64,000 bases of DNA. It comes from Veillonella rodentium (GTDB lineage: Bacteria; Bacillota; Negativicutes; Veillonellales; Veillonellaceae). Of the stretch, positions 54,922 through 63,500 are shown piece by piece. Each line of letters opens with the position of its first letter. The stretch's first letter is position 1. Location: positions 1-64,000 of the forward strand of contig NZ_LT906470.1 in the NCBI RefSeq assembly GCF_900187285.1, read 5' to 3'. Below the pieces are notes generated by a model. The model did not search any database. It was not told where the DNA came from and saw only the letters and a program-made list of their open reading frames with translations. The position numbers and the translations under genes are program-made.

Positions 54922-55242
54922 ATGTCACCTCCAAAAACTGAACAGCATTCAGAAACACATACCAAGTCGCCCTTATTACTTGCGGTGCATTGATCAAGTA
55001 TAATTTAATTATCCGCAATAATGAGGGAAAATACAAAGAGGAGTTTTGAAGACGAGTGGAGAATACGTACTGATAGAGGAAAAAATAGCCGGTACCTGCA
55101 TAACAGATACCGGCTATTGGTTTATTCATATATTTCTATAGTACGCTCCTTGTTGTATCGATCATTAGTTCGTTTTATAATGAACTTAAGATAGTTGGAC
55201 GGGGTTGGGCCTCTCTTCGTTTCTGAAGGGAGGGATAAGTCT
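54922..55242. other. Intergenic region between symporter and holin-like peptide
   Basis: The 321-bp stretch holds a strong minus-strand hairpin (55084-55118). No other gene is convincing. The promoters of the leftward symporter and the rightward small peptide must be within it, but no clear hexamer pairs were chosen. Confidence 0.4.
55084..55118 (-). terminator. Minus-strand terminator hairpin
   Basis: AATAGCCGGTA (55084-55094) pairs exactly with TACCGGCTATT (55108-55118). On the minus strand the stem is followed by five T residues. It would end a leftward RNA coming from the holin-like peptide locus, possibly its antisense RNA, before the symporter gene. Confidence 0.65.
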
Positions 55243-55344
55243 ATGAGCGATTATGAACTGATCATGCTCCTGCTTCAGGTGATAGCTGTGGTCATTGCTT
55301 TCGGAGCGCTGGTAGCACTTATTTGTCTTACTAAAGACAAATAG
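55243..55344 (+). CDS. Holin-like small peptide, putative type I toxin
   Basis: This 33-residue peptide begins MSDYELIMLLLQV, has one membrane helix, and ends LICLTKDK. The plan (Met-Ser/Glu-x-Tyr-Glu, hydrophobic middle, basic tail) is that of 'putative holin-like toxin' peptides of the TxpA/BsrG kind in Firmicutes. These toxins damage membranes unless an antisense RNA represses them. GAAGGGAGGG at 55225-55234 is a strong ribosome binding site. Downstream, AGCCCGACG (55421-55429) and CGTCCGGCT (55438-55446) make a hairpin with one mismatch. A minus-strand terminator at 55084 fits the end of an overlapping antisense RNA. Both RNAs are inferred. Confidence 0.7.
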   Translation: MSDYELIMLLLQVIAVVIAFGALVALICLTKDK

Positions 55345-55625
55345 CCCTTCATTTCCACTAACCCGGAGATTAGTATAAAACGAAAAGGCCATTTCTCAAA
55401 ATTTTATGTTTTCCGAGATGAGCCCGACGGAACTACTCGTCCGGCTGTCTACCTATATTATAATGATAAAGATCTATATCGTCAATGAGATGAAAGATAC
55501 TATAATCAAATACTGAGTATATAAAACCTTGGGTACGGAGACACAGCCGTATTTGTCTTGTTATGCGGACTTTCACATTTTTTGGTATAATAGGGACATA
55601 TCTCTAAAGTAAAGGAGGGATTCCC

Positions 55626-55952
55626 ATGATACACAAATGTTTATACGCCTTGGCGACACTGCTTGTGATTATCGGTGCAAATGCGTCCTCTGCGGAGGCG
55701 CGTCACGATGTATATGCCACGACATATCACGGGAACAGCTGGTACGTCGATCAGGATTCCGTAAAGAAAGTCGGTGACGTGGTGAATTTCACCGTATATA
55801 CTACGGCAGGTCTCAGTTATAAGGTGAGCGGCGGCGATGAATACTATAATGCGGATGTATTCTACGATAATAATAAACTCGTATCCGATAACGGACAGTC
55901 GTTGTGGAAATCGCCGGCTATGATGGCGGCTATGCGGATTGCGCGTCGCTGA
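55626..55952 (+). CDS. Small secreted hypothetical protein
   Basis: The 108-residue protein has a signal peptide (MIHKCLYALATLLVIIGANA, cleaved near SSAEA). The mature part, RHDVYATTYHGNSWYVDQDS then VNFTVYTTAGLSYKVSGGDE, looks like a small beta-rich periplasmic domain. It is not recognised. AAGGAGG precedes the ATG. A TATAAT hexamer at 55586-55591 is a plausible -10 element, without a clear -35. A strong terminator follows at 56061, so it is a single-gene unit. Confidence 0.7.
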   Translation: MIHKCLYALATLLVIIGANASSAEARHDVYATTYHGNSWYVDQDSVKKVGDVVNFTVYTTAGLSYKVSGGDEYYNADVFYDNNKLVSDNGQSLWKSPAMMAAMRIARR

Positions 55953-56060
55953 TCTGTCCTGAATGAACGTTGTCGTCGGTATATAAGTTTTATAATAAAT
56001 GTTGAAGGCGGCATATAAGGGAATATCGTGATATTTATCATGGAATATGAAAATGAAAAG

Positions 56061-56100
56061 AGGCTGTCAGTTAATTACATGTTAACTGACAGCCTTTTTC
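56061..56100. terminator. Bidirectional rho-independent terminator
   Basis: AGGCTGTCAGTTAA (56061-56074) pairs exactly with TTAACTGACAGCCT (56082-56095) around a 7-nt loop, with TTTTTC after it and an A-rich flank before it. It separates the rightward secreted-protein gene from the leftward gene at 56122. Confidence 0.88.
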
Positions 56101-56121
56101 CGTCTTTATTTATACGAGATT

Positions 56122-56379
56122 TTATTTATCCTTCCTGATATACCTCATTATAATTCCTCCGACGGTCAGGGCGATGCCGAGACCGCTGAAGAACATGCCG
56201 ATTGTATGCCATAGAGCGTAAGATTGGTTATTCCGGGAGATCGCTTCCGCCGCGGCCTGCGCACTGGTCGCATGTTGAGCGATTTCCAGATTGTTTGCCG
56301 ACGGATCCGGTATTAATAATAGAATTAATATGCCTATGATCAGGGCGACAACTCCTATTGGTATCAATCGATTTTTCAT
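56122..56379 (-). CDS. Small two-helix membrane protein
   Basis: The 85-residue protein has two membrane helices, at residues 7-24 (IGVVALIIGILILLLIP) and 58-78 (TIGMFFSGLGIALTVGGIIM), and an alanine-rich loop between them, followed by a basic tail (RYIRKDK). The family is not recognised. The minus strand has GAGGAG ahead of the ATG. It lies 132 bp downstream of the DUF3829 lipoprotein gene, in the same direction, and may be cotranscribed with it. Confidence 0.65.
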   Translation of the reverse strand: MKNRLIPIGVVALIIGILILLLIPDPSANNLEIAQHATSAQAAAEAISRNNQSYALWHTIGMFFSGLGIALTVGGIIMRYIRKDK

Positions 56380-56511
56380 TATAATTCTCCTCTCGAATTA
56401 TGCCTTCAGCCAGTTATATCGTCTGATGTATCATATGCCGGATGGTATCCTGTCGACGACATATATTACGACTGTCGGCATAATGTGTCCGATTCATTAC
56501 ATATGAATCTG

Positions 56512-57402
56512 TTATTTATCCAGTTTTCTCATGTCCAGATTGTTAATTTCGTCGATGAAATCATTATATGCTTTAATCATATTGCTGTAGTTTTTCTCGT
56601 TCTGGTCGCTTATGAAAGTACGGATGGCTCCGATGGACTGATTCAGCTCACGTCTTGCACGGTCATATTCCGTATTGCTTACAGTAGCGGACAGGTCCGC
56701 AATGACCTGCAGTTCCTGATTGATCGCATTGGCGTCAACCGGTTTATTGCCTTCAAGACCGTCCACGATATCGGTGAGTCGCAAATGAATTTCCTGTACC
56801 GCTGCGGTATTTTTCTGCCCCGCATCTTTCATTTTCTGCAACTGTTCTTTCTGCAGTTCCATATTATGTTTATGAATTATGTCATTGAGCGCGGGATATA
56901 CGGCCTGGAACTGTTCATATAATTGAATATATTTCGCACCTAACTGCTGTTCCTTGGCATAATTGTCCGTCGTATATGTTTTGGCATCGTAATAGGCGTT
57001 CAACTCTTCCGTTAAGGGAACAATATCGTGCAGTACGGCGAGAACCTTGTCGAGAGGTTCGTTCATATCGGGATACGGTACGCCGACTTTTTTCGCTTCC
57101 TGTAAATCTTCGTTCAAATGTTTAAAATCCGGCGAGCTGAAAACTGTTAAATGTCTGCCGTTTTTCAGATTTTCCAGTGCCGGCGTATTGGCATAGGCGA
57201 ATGTGAGACTGCGATCGTTGAAAGTATTGATGGCTTTAACATACCGGTTAAACACTTCACCCTGATCCTGCTGCGGTTTCTGGAGATCCTGCTGGACGCT
57301 GTCCGTTACGTTCGACAGACTGCAGCCGCTCAGGAAAAACGGAGCGACACAGGTGGACATACATAGTACAGCGACCGTGATTCTTTTTTTTAATGGATTC
57401 AA
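56512..57402 (-). CDS. DUF3829-type lipoprotein
   Basis: The 296-residue protein starts with MNPLKKRITVAVLCMSTCVA and a lipobox FLSGC, so it is lipid-anchored. The mature chain is highly helical: YVKAINTFNDRSLTFAYANT, LTEELNAYYDAKTYTTDNYAKEQ and ELNQSIGAIRTFISDQNEKN. This matches the DUF3829 family of helical lipoproteins with unknown function. A GGAGAGGGG site lies upstream on the minus strand. It diverges from the first YadA-type adhesin gene, with 321 bp between. Confidence 0.8.
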   Translation of the reverse strand: MNPLKKRITVAVLCMSTCVAPFFLSGCSLSNVTDSVQQDLQKPQQDQGEVFNRYVKAINTFNDRSLTFAYANTPALENLKNGRHLTVFSSPDFKHLNEDLQEAKKVGVPYPDMNEPLDKVLAVLHDIVPLTEELNAYYDAKTYTTDNYAKEQQLGAKYIQLYEQFQAVYPALNDIIHKHNMELQKEQLQKMKDAGQKNTAAVQEIHLRLTDIVDGLEGNKPVDANAINQELQVIADLSATVSNTEYDRARRELNQSIGAIRTFISDQNEKNYSNMIKAYNDFIDEINNLDMRKLDK

Positions 57403-57723
57403 AATAGCCCCTCTCCTTTCAGGAATTCATTAACAGTCGTTTCTATATTTCAATTATACACCTGTTGCCGTTTTTTAAGAAGAAATACTTATATATTTAT
57501 GAAATATATACAATATACATTTTACGATATGCCCGCCCGGGGATATACCGATATGGGCAGATATGACGGAAACTGTGCGACAACAACATGATGTGCGGTA
57601 ATAGTATATGTTATGTATTGACTGATCTGTTTACAAATTTTATGAAAAGTGACATAATGTTCATGAAGATAAAATGAACTTATAAGCTTTGAGCGGAATT
57701 CATCGAGGAATGGAGAGGATAGA
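57403..57723. other. Divergent promoter region before the first YadA-type gene
   Basis: This 321-bp AT-rich region separates two divergent genes. A plus-strand promoter is seen at 57630-57658. On the minus strand a TATAAT hexamer (57453-57458) may serve the DUF3829 gene. No additional gene is evident. Confidence 0.45.
57630..57658 (+). promoter_or_regulatory. Probable promoter of the YadA-SLH gene
   Basis: TTTACA (57630-57635) and CATAAT (57653-57658) are separated by 17 bp. An alternative pair, TTGACT (57618-57623) and TATGAA (57641-57646), also has 17-bp spacing. Confidence 0.55.
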
Positions 57724-60111
57724 ATGAGCAGGCGAAAACTTATATTATCGATATTAATTAACGGTATGCTATTTTCCGGGCTGTATGTTGTCGGTGCGGC
57801 GGATATGACACCGGGCAGCGGTAACGGTGTGGCTGTCGGCACGGGAAGTAATGCGCCCAAGGCGGAAAATGTGGCAATCGGCAGAGGTGCGGGCATATCG
57901 TATTCCAACGGTGCCAGTGCGGCTACGGGCGATATAGTTGTAGGCAATGGTGCTAATATCAATAACTATGCCAGTCAGGGCGGCAGTATCGCTATCGGTA
58001 AAAATGCAAAAATTGAAAATATGGCCGGCGGCGGAGAAGCCAGCTTCGCTTTGGGGCAAACAACCTATAGCGGTAACTGGTTTTCTTCCTCCAGAATTCC
58101 CGCGGACCCGACGAAAGTGGTGGGGAGCGTCGCCATCGGCGATAATACTTTTGCCCGTACCGGCAGTACTATGGTCGGATCCCATAATTATAAAGGTGCT
58201 TTGGGTGATACTACTGTGGACAGCGCCTCGACCAGGACGGATGCGTTGAATGTGTACGCTACGACAATTGGCGCCAATAGTTTCAGCAACGGCGCTTTTA
58301 CTACAAGTACAGGTGTATATAATATTATTTCCAGTGAATATAACGGCGGACGTTTGGCAAATCCCGCAAAGAATTTCGGAGCCACCGTTAACGGTGCGTT
58401 AAACAGTATTGAATCTAAAACGGCCGGCAGTTATTATTCCGGTGTTGCCAACAGTATCGTAGGTACCGCCAATCGGACCTTCAATTCCAACGGTTCTCTC
58501 ATATTTGGCGCCGGCAATGAGATTACGAACTCCGTGACTCGTATTTCAGCACCGACTGACGGAGGCGGTTCCCCTAAGGAATTAGCTGAAACATTGCGTG
58601 CTGCCGTAAAAGCTTCCGACGGTGCGGGCTCCACGATGGCGTTCGGAGGCGGCAACAGGGCGGACTACACGCTTCGTTCCGCCCTTATCGGTGTGAACAA
58701 CACATTGACCGGTTCCAAGGATAATGAAAGTAAAAATACGATGCTGGCGGGTTTTCACAATACGGCGGATACAGTGTCCAACATGACCGTGATGGGGTCC
58801 GAAAATACCGTGACCGGGTCCCGAAATGGTGTCGTATTGGGCGATAATCGTACCGTGACGGGCGTCGATCATGCGGTTCTTATCGGATCGGCGGACACGA
58901 ATACGACGACCTCGGTCGATAATGCCGTTGCCGTTGGTCACAACGCGAATGTAACCGTTGCCGACGGTGTTGCGGTGGGCAGTGAATCGAAGGCGACCGT
59001 GGCGGCCGGAGCGGCCGGGTATGATATGAGTACACAGGCGCAGTCCACGGATACGGGCGCCACCTGGAAGGCGACCCGTTCCGCGGTATCCGTCGGTGAC
59101 GCGGATCATGATATAACGCGGCAAATTACTTCCGTGGCGGCCGGCACAAAGGATACGGACGCTGTCAATGTGGCGCAGCTCAAGAAGTTGCAGAATCAGG
59201 TGAATACGAACGGTTCGACTACGGTCAGTGCCGGCAATCATATCAATGTGACGACCACCACAGACGGTACGGTCAAAGATTACAGGGTCAGTCTGTCGGA
59301 CGATATAACGGATCAGATTACGGACAATACGACAAACATCACTAATATACAAGGTGACGTGAACAATATTAAGCAGGATGTGACGAACATTAAGAATGAT
59401 GTGACCGATATGGGACAGAATGTGGCGCGTCTCGATAAGCGGCTCAATAAATCCGTGGCCGGTGCCGCCGCTCTTGCCGCATTGCATCCGTTAGATTTTG
59501 ATCCCGATGCGAAATGGGACTTTGCCGCCGGTTACGGTCATTATCGTGACGGTAATGCCGGCGCGTTGGGCGCTTTCTACAGACCGAACGAGGACGTGCA
59601 GTTCAGTGTGGGCTCCACCGTGGGAAACGGTGAAACCGTCGTTAATGCCGGTCTGTCTGTCAAGCTGGGGGCTCACAGTAATGTATCCCGTTCCCGTGTG
59701 GCCATCGGTAAGGAGGTCTTGGAACTCAAGAAAACTGTGGCGGCACAGAACGCGCAGATTCAGAAGCTGACCGCACTCCTGAACGGCTTGGCGGGGACGG
59801 ATATGAAAGCGGACCGCAGCACATTATTCCCTGATGTGCCGAATAACCATTGGGCGTATGCGGCGGTCAGCGATCTGTCGCGTCGCGGCCTTGTGGAGGG
59901 CTATCCTGACGGTACGTTCGGAGGAGATCGGATGCTGACCCGTTATGAGTTCGCGCAGATTGTGTATCGTGCGGTGCAGAACGGCGTTGCCGTCGACAAT
60001 CGCCTCGTTTCGGAATTCGGCCCTGAAATGGCCTTGTTCCGTGTGGATACAATTGCCCAAAATCATGAAGGGCAGCCGGTAATTGAACGTGTAAGGGTCA
60101 ATAAAAAATAG
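57724..60111 (+). CDS. YadA-type trimeric autotransporter with C-terminal SLH domain
   Basis: The 795-residue protein has a signal peptide (MSRRKLILSILINGMLFSGL, cleaved near VGAAD). The YadA head has repeats such as VAIGRGAG, IAIGKNAKI and VAVGHNANV (residues ~30-430). A stalk motif, SVAAGTKDTDAVNVAQLKKL, lies at ~468, then a coiled coil and the membrane anchor (~579-665, AGAAALAALHPLDFDPDAKW). Unlike classical YadA, a further coiled coil (KKTVAAQNAQIQKLTALLNG) and one SLH domain (~701-750, LFPDVPNNHWAYAAVSDLSR) follow. The SLH domain would face the periplasm and bind peptidoglycan, as OmpM-type proteins do in Negativicutes. GGAGAGGA precedes the ATG. A terminator follows. Confidence 0.88.
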   Translation: MSRRKLILSILINGMLFSGLYVVGAADMTPGSGNGVAVGTGSNAPKAENVAIGRGAGISYSNGASAATGDIVVGNGANINNYASQGGSIAIGKNAKIENMAGGGEASFALGQTTYSGNWFSSSRIPADPTKVVGSVAIGDNTFARTGSTMVGSHNYKGALGDTTVDSASTRTDALNVYATTIGANSFSNGAFTTSTGVYNIISSEYNGGRLANPAKNFGATVNGALNSIESKTAGSYYSGVANSIVGTANRTFNSNGSLIFGAGNEITNSVTRISAPTDGGGSPKELAETLRAAVKASDGAGSTMAFGGGNRADYTLRSALIGVNNTLTGSKDNESKNTMLAGFHNTADTVSNMTVMGSENTVTGSRNGVVLGDNRTVTGVDHAVLIGSADTNTTTSVDNAVAVGHNANVTVADGVAVGSESKATVAAGAAGYDMSTQAQSTDTGATWKATRSAVSVGDADHDITRQITSVAAGTKDTDAVNVAQLKKLQNQVNTNGSTTVSAGNHINVTTTTDGTVKDYRVSLSDDITDQITDNTTNITNIQGDVNNIKQDVTNIKNDVTDMGQNVARLDKRLNKSVAGAAALAALHPLDFDPDAKWDFAAGYGHYRDGNAGALGAFYRPNEDVQFSVGSTVGNGETVVNAGLSVKLGAHSNVSRSRVAIGKEVLELKKTVAAQNAQIQKLTALLNGLAGTDMKADRSTLFPDVPNNHWAYAAVSDLSRRGLVEGYPDGTFGGDRMLTRYEFAQIVYRAVQNGVAVDNRLVSEFGPEMALFRVDTIAQNHEGQPVIERVRVNKK

Positions 60112-60520
60112 AATACATCTATGCAGGAACGGCAAAAGTCGGGGCGTATATTGACCGGCTTTTGTCGTTCATATATTTTGTCGCCTGTGTATACGTGATT
60201 TTTATCACACATATACATATGAGAGATAGAAAAAATTCTATCCTGATTATTAAAAATATTAAATAAAATACAAAAATGAATAACAGATGAAAAAATCATT
60301 TACAAGATAGAAAAGTTTTGATATTGTATATCCATGGGTGAGTATAAAATGAAAAGATAATTAAAAGCATAGTATCGGGTTGATTCCGATAACTGTCGTT
60401 TTGTGTTAGAAGAGTAGACTATTGTATATAACTACTGCTTCTTATTTTTTTTACTGTTGCCGTGGACGGCGATATATGGTAATACAGGTTTTACCGATGT
60501 TTCGGTGAGGAAGGAACAAG
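60112..60520. other. Intergenic region between the two YadA-type genes
   Basis: The 409-bp stretch starts with a terminator (60129-60173), then AT-rich DNA. TTGATA (60318-60323) and TATAAA (60343-60348) make a possible promoter, but with a wide 19-bp spacer. A short hairpin, GGTAA...TTACC, lies near 60478-60495 in the probable 5' leader. Confidence 0.45.
60129..60173 (+). terminator. Terminator after the YadA-SLH gene
   Basis: ACGGCAAAAGTCGG (60129-60142) pairs with CCGGCTTTTGTCGT (60155-60168) using two G-U pairs, 12 nt loop. The tail is only moderately T-rich (TCATATATTTTG). Confidence 0.65.
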
Positions 60521-63500
60521 ATGAATCGAATTTATAATGTCATTTGGAGTAAAGCTAAAAAATGTTACGTTGTAGTCTCTGAACTGGTAAAGAGCGGTGG
60601 AGGCAAGACCAGATCCGTACACACCGGTACGTCATGGGCGCGCATGAGCGTAATCATGGCCGTAGCGGCACTGTTGGCGGGGATTAATATCGGAACGGCA
60701 CATGCGGTGTTGATTATTGACGGTGTATCTAACGGTTATGCTGTAGGTAAAAATCCATATAGTTCTAACAGTTACTTATTCAATTATAAAAATCCGGGGA
60801 ATAAGGCCGCTTTGGATGGAAGCGGTTCTGAATCCGGATATTATACAACCACCAGTTTTTCAGGGGTGGCTCTCGGTGAAGGCACTGATATTCGGGAATC
60901 AGGTACTTCGAATTCCTATTCCGGCGTGGCTGTCGGCAGCTATGCAAAGGCTACGGGCGGGTTGTCTCTTGCTTTCGGTAATTATGCGCAAGCCACAAAC
61001 GCGTCATCCATGTCGATTGGCACCGCGACATTGTCGTCAGGATTCAATTCCCTGGCTATGATGCGTCAGTCGGCGGCGACGAAAGATTTCTCGACAGCCA
61101 TCGGTACGGCCGCATGGGCTGACGGTGTGGGCAGTTTCGCCATGGGGTATTCCGCAACGGCAAAAGGAGAGCAATCTATCGCCATCGGTGCGGCGGAAAC
61201 GAAAAAACTGGCGGGCCAGGGGAATATACCGAGTGCGGAATATAATAGTGACGGCAATACCGTAACGGAAGGCGCGCGTTCTCTTGCATTCGGTACCTCT
61301 GCTCGGACTGCATCCGGTGCCGATGATTCCATGGCGTTCGGCTCCAAGGCGAATACAAGCGGTGCCAACGCCGTGGCTATGGGCTATAATGCACAGGCCA
61401 AAGCTACGGACTCTTTCGCTATCGGTAATACCGCTGTATCCACCGGCACAGGCGCTACCGCTATGGGGAAATCCGCACAGGCTACGGGCACCAGCAGTTT
61501 CGCCATGGGCAGCAGTTCAAGTGCGGCGGGTACTGACTCCATCGCTATGGGCAGTTCCTCTTTGGCGAAAATGGCCAATTCCATCGCATTAGGCGGTAAT
61601 GCGAAGTCTCAAGGTGCGGACGCATTGGCTATCGGCGGGGCCGCTAATGCCGGTAATACAGGGGCTATCGCGTTAGGTAAAGGCGCACAGGCTGTAAGCG
61701 CCAACAGTACCGCTATCGGTTCGGGGGCGACCGTTACGGGGGCCAATGCTATGGCCATCGGTACAAACGCGAAGGCGTCCACTCCCAATTCCTTGGCATT
61801 AGGCTCCGGCACGGAGATAACCAAGACGTTAACGGACGGATATTCCGCATTTACCAATGAAATTAATCATAACTATGTGATGGGTGTCGTGGCTGTGGGT
61901 AATGACGGTGTCGGCCGTCGTATCACCAACGTGGCGGGCGGTGAGGATGATACCGACGCGGCGAATATAAAACAGTTGAAGTATGTAAACAGTAATCTGG
62001 CGCAATCCATCGCCGGTTCCTCCTATACGGGTTATGAAGCGAACGGGTCCACCTATAAGGCGCCCGATTTCAATATTAAGAACAGTACGTATCATACGGT
62101 GAAAGATGCGGTGGAAGCGGCACAGACGAACTTCTTCAGTGCGAAAGGCGATTCCTCCGATGCCAATTATGATAATACAGGGGCGACCGGTACCAATGCG
62201 ACGGCGGCCGGCGTGCGCACATCCGCGGCGGGCAATTACGGTACCGCTGTCGGCGCCGATGCGAGCGCGGCTAATGCAAACAGCACCGCGATAGGTTATA
62301 AAGCTAAAAGCAGTGTAAATGACGGTGTCGCATTAGGTTCCGATTCCGTCGCTTCCGTTGCGGCGGGCAAGACCGGTTATAATGTGGGAACGGCGAACAG
62401 CCGTACCAATACATACAGCGGATTGACAGGCGCCGCACTGACATCCGCACTGGGCGCAGTATCAGTCGGTGACGGAGGCACGAAGACCCGTCAGATTACA
62501 AACGTGGCGGCGGGTACGGCCGATACGGATGCTGTCAATGTGGCACAATTGCGCAACGTCAATCTGAAAGTGGCGGGCAATACGAATGCCAACGGCGGCA
62601 GAAATGACGTCTTGCTGGACAATCAGACATTGACGGTGAAAGGCGACGGTACATACATTACGACGACCGCCAATAATCAGACGATCGATGTGGCGTTGAC
62701 GGATGCGACCAAAAAGAAAATCGACAATGCGGCGGATAAGGATCTGTCCAATATTACGGATACAGCTAAGAAGAACATTACAGCTTTAGGTACTGTTGTG
62801 CAGGCGGGTAACAATGTGACTGTCGGCGCACCTGTCGCGGATCCCGTGACAGGGCAGAAAACATATACCGTTAACGGTATGGATACAAAAGTATCTTTGG
62901 GTACGAGCGGGTTAATGACGCTTTCAGGAGGAACACCTGACGCAAGCGGCGTACGCAATTACATTGTGGACGTGGATCCCGCGAAGGTGGCGAAAACTGA
63001 CTTAAGTAATATTACGGACGGCGGCAGGACCGTTATCCGTGAAGAGGCGAAAAACTCCGTCAAGGTGATTGCCGGCAAAAATACCGTGATTACGGAAGGC
63101 GTTGACGGTACTTATAAGACATATAAGGTTGACGTGGATGCTCCGGATTACCAGCTGGTGGAAAACAGCGGTGCCGCGGATAAAGCGTATACCGTATCCG
63201 GTAATAAGGTCGATTTGACCGTACAGGACGCCAAGAATCCTGCCGACAAGAAAACAGTGACGATTAAGGACATCGCGTCCAAAACCGAACTGGATAAGGT
63301 GCAGGATCGTTCCGTTAAATACGACGGGGCTGCCGGTAAAGATACGGTAACCTTGGAGGGTGTTGGCGGCACAAAAATCACCAACCTGAAAGACGGTCTG
63401 ATAGCGTCCGGTTCCAAAGAGGCTGTGAACGGCGGTCAGTTGCATGACGTTAAAAATGAATTGAACACTGCCATTACTAACACCAAGAATGAAGTCATCG

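Noticed and set aside
58582-59487. 301-codon minus-strand frame inside the first YadA-type gene
   Set aside because: It is a shadow of the repetitive coding sequence, with no start signal and no recognisable domain.
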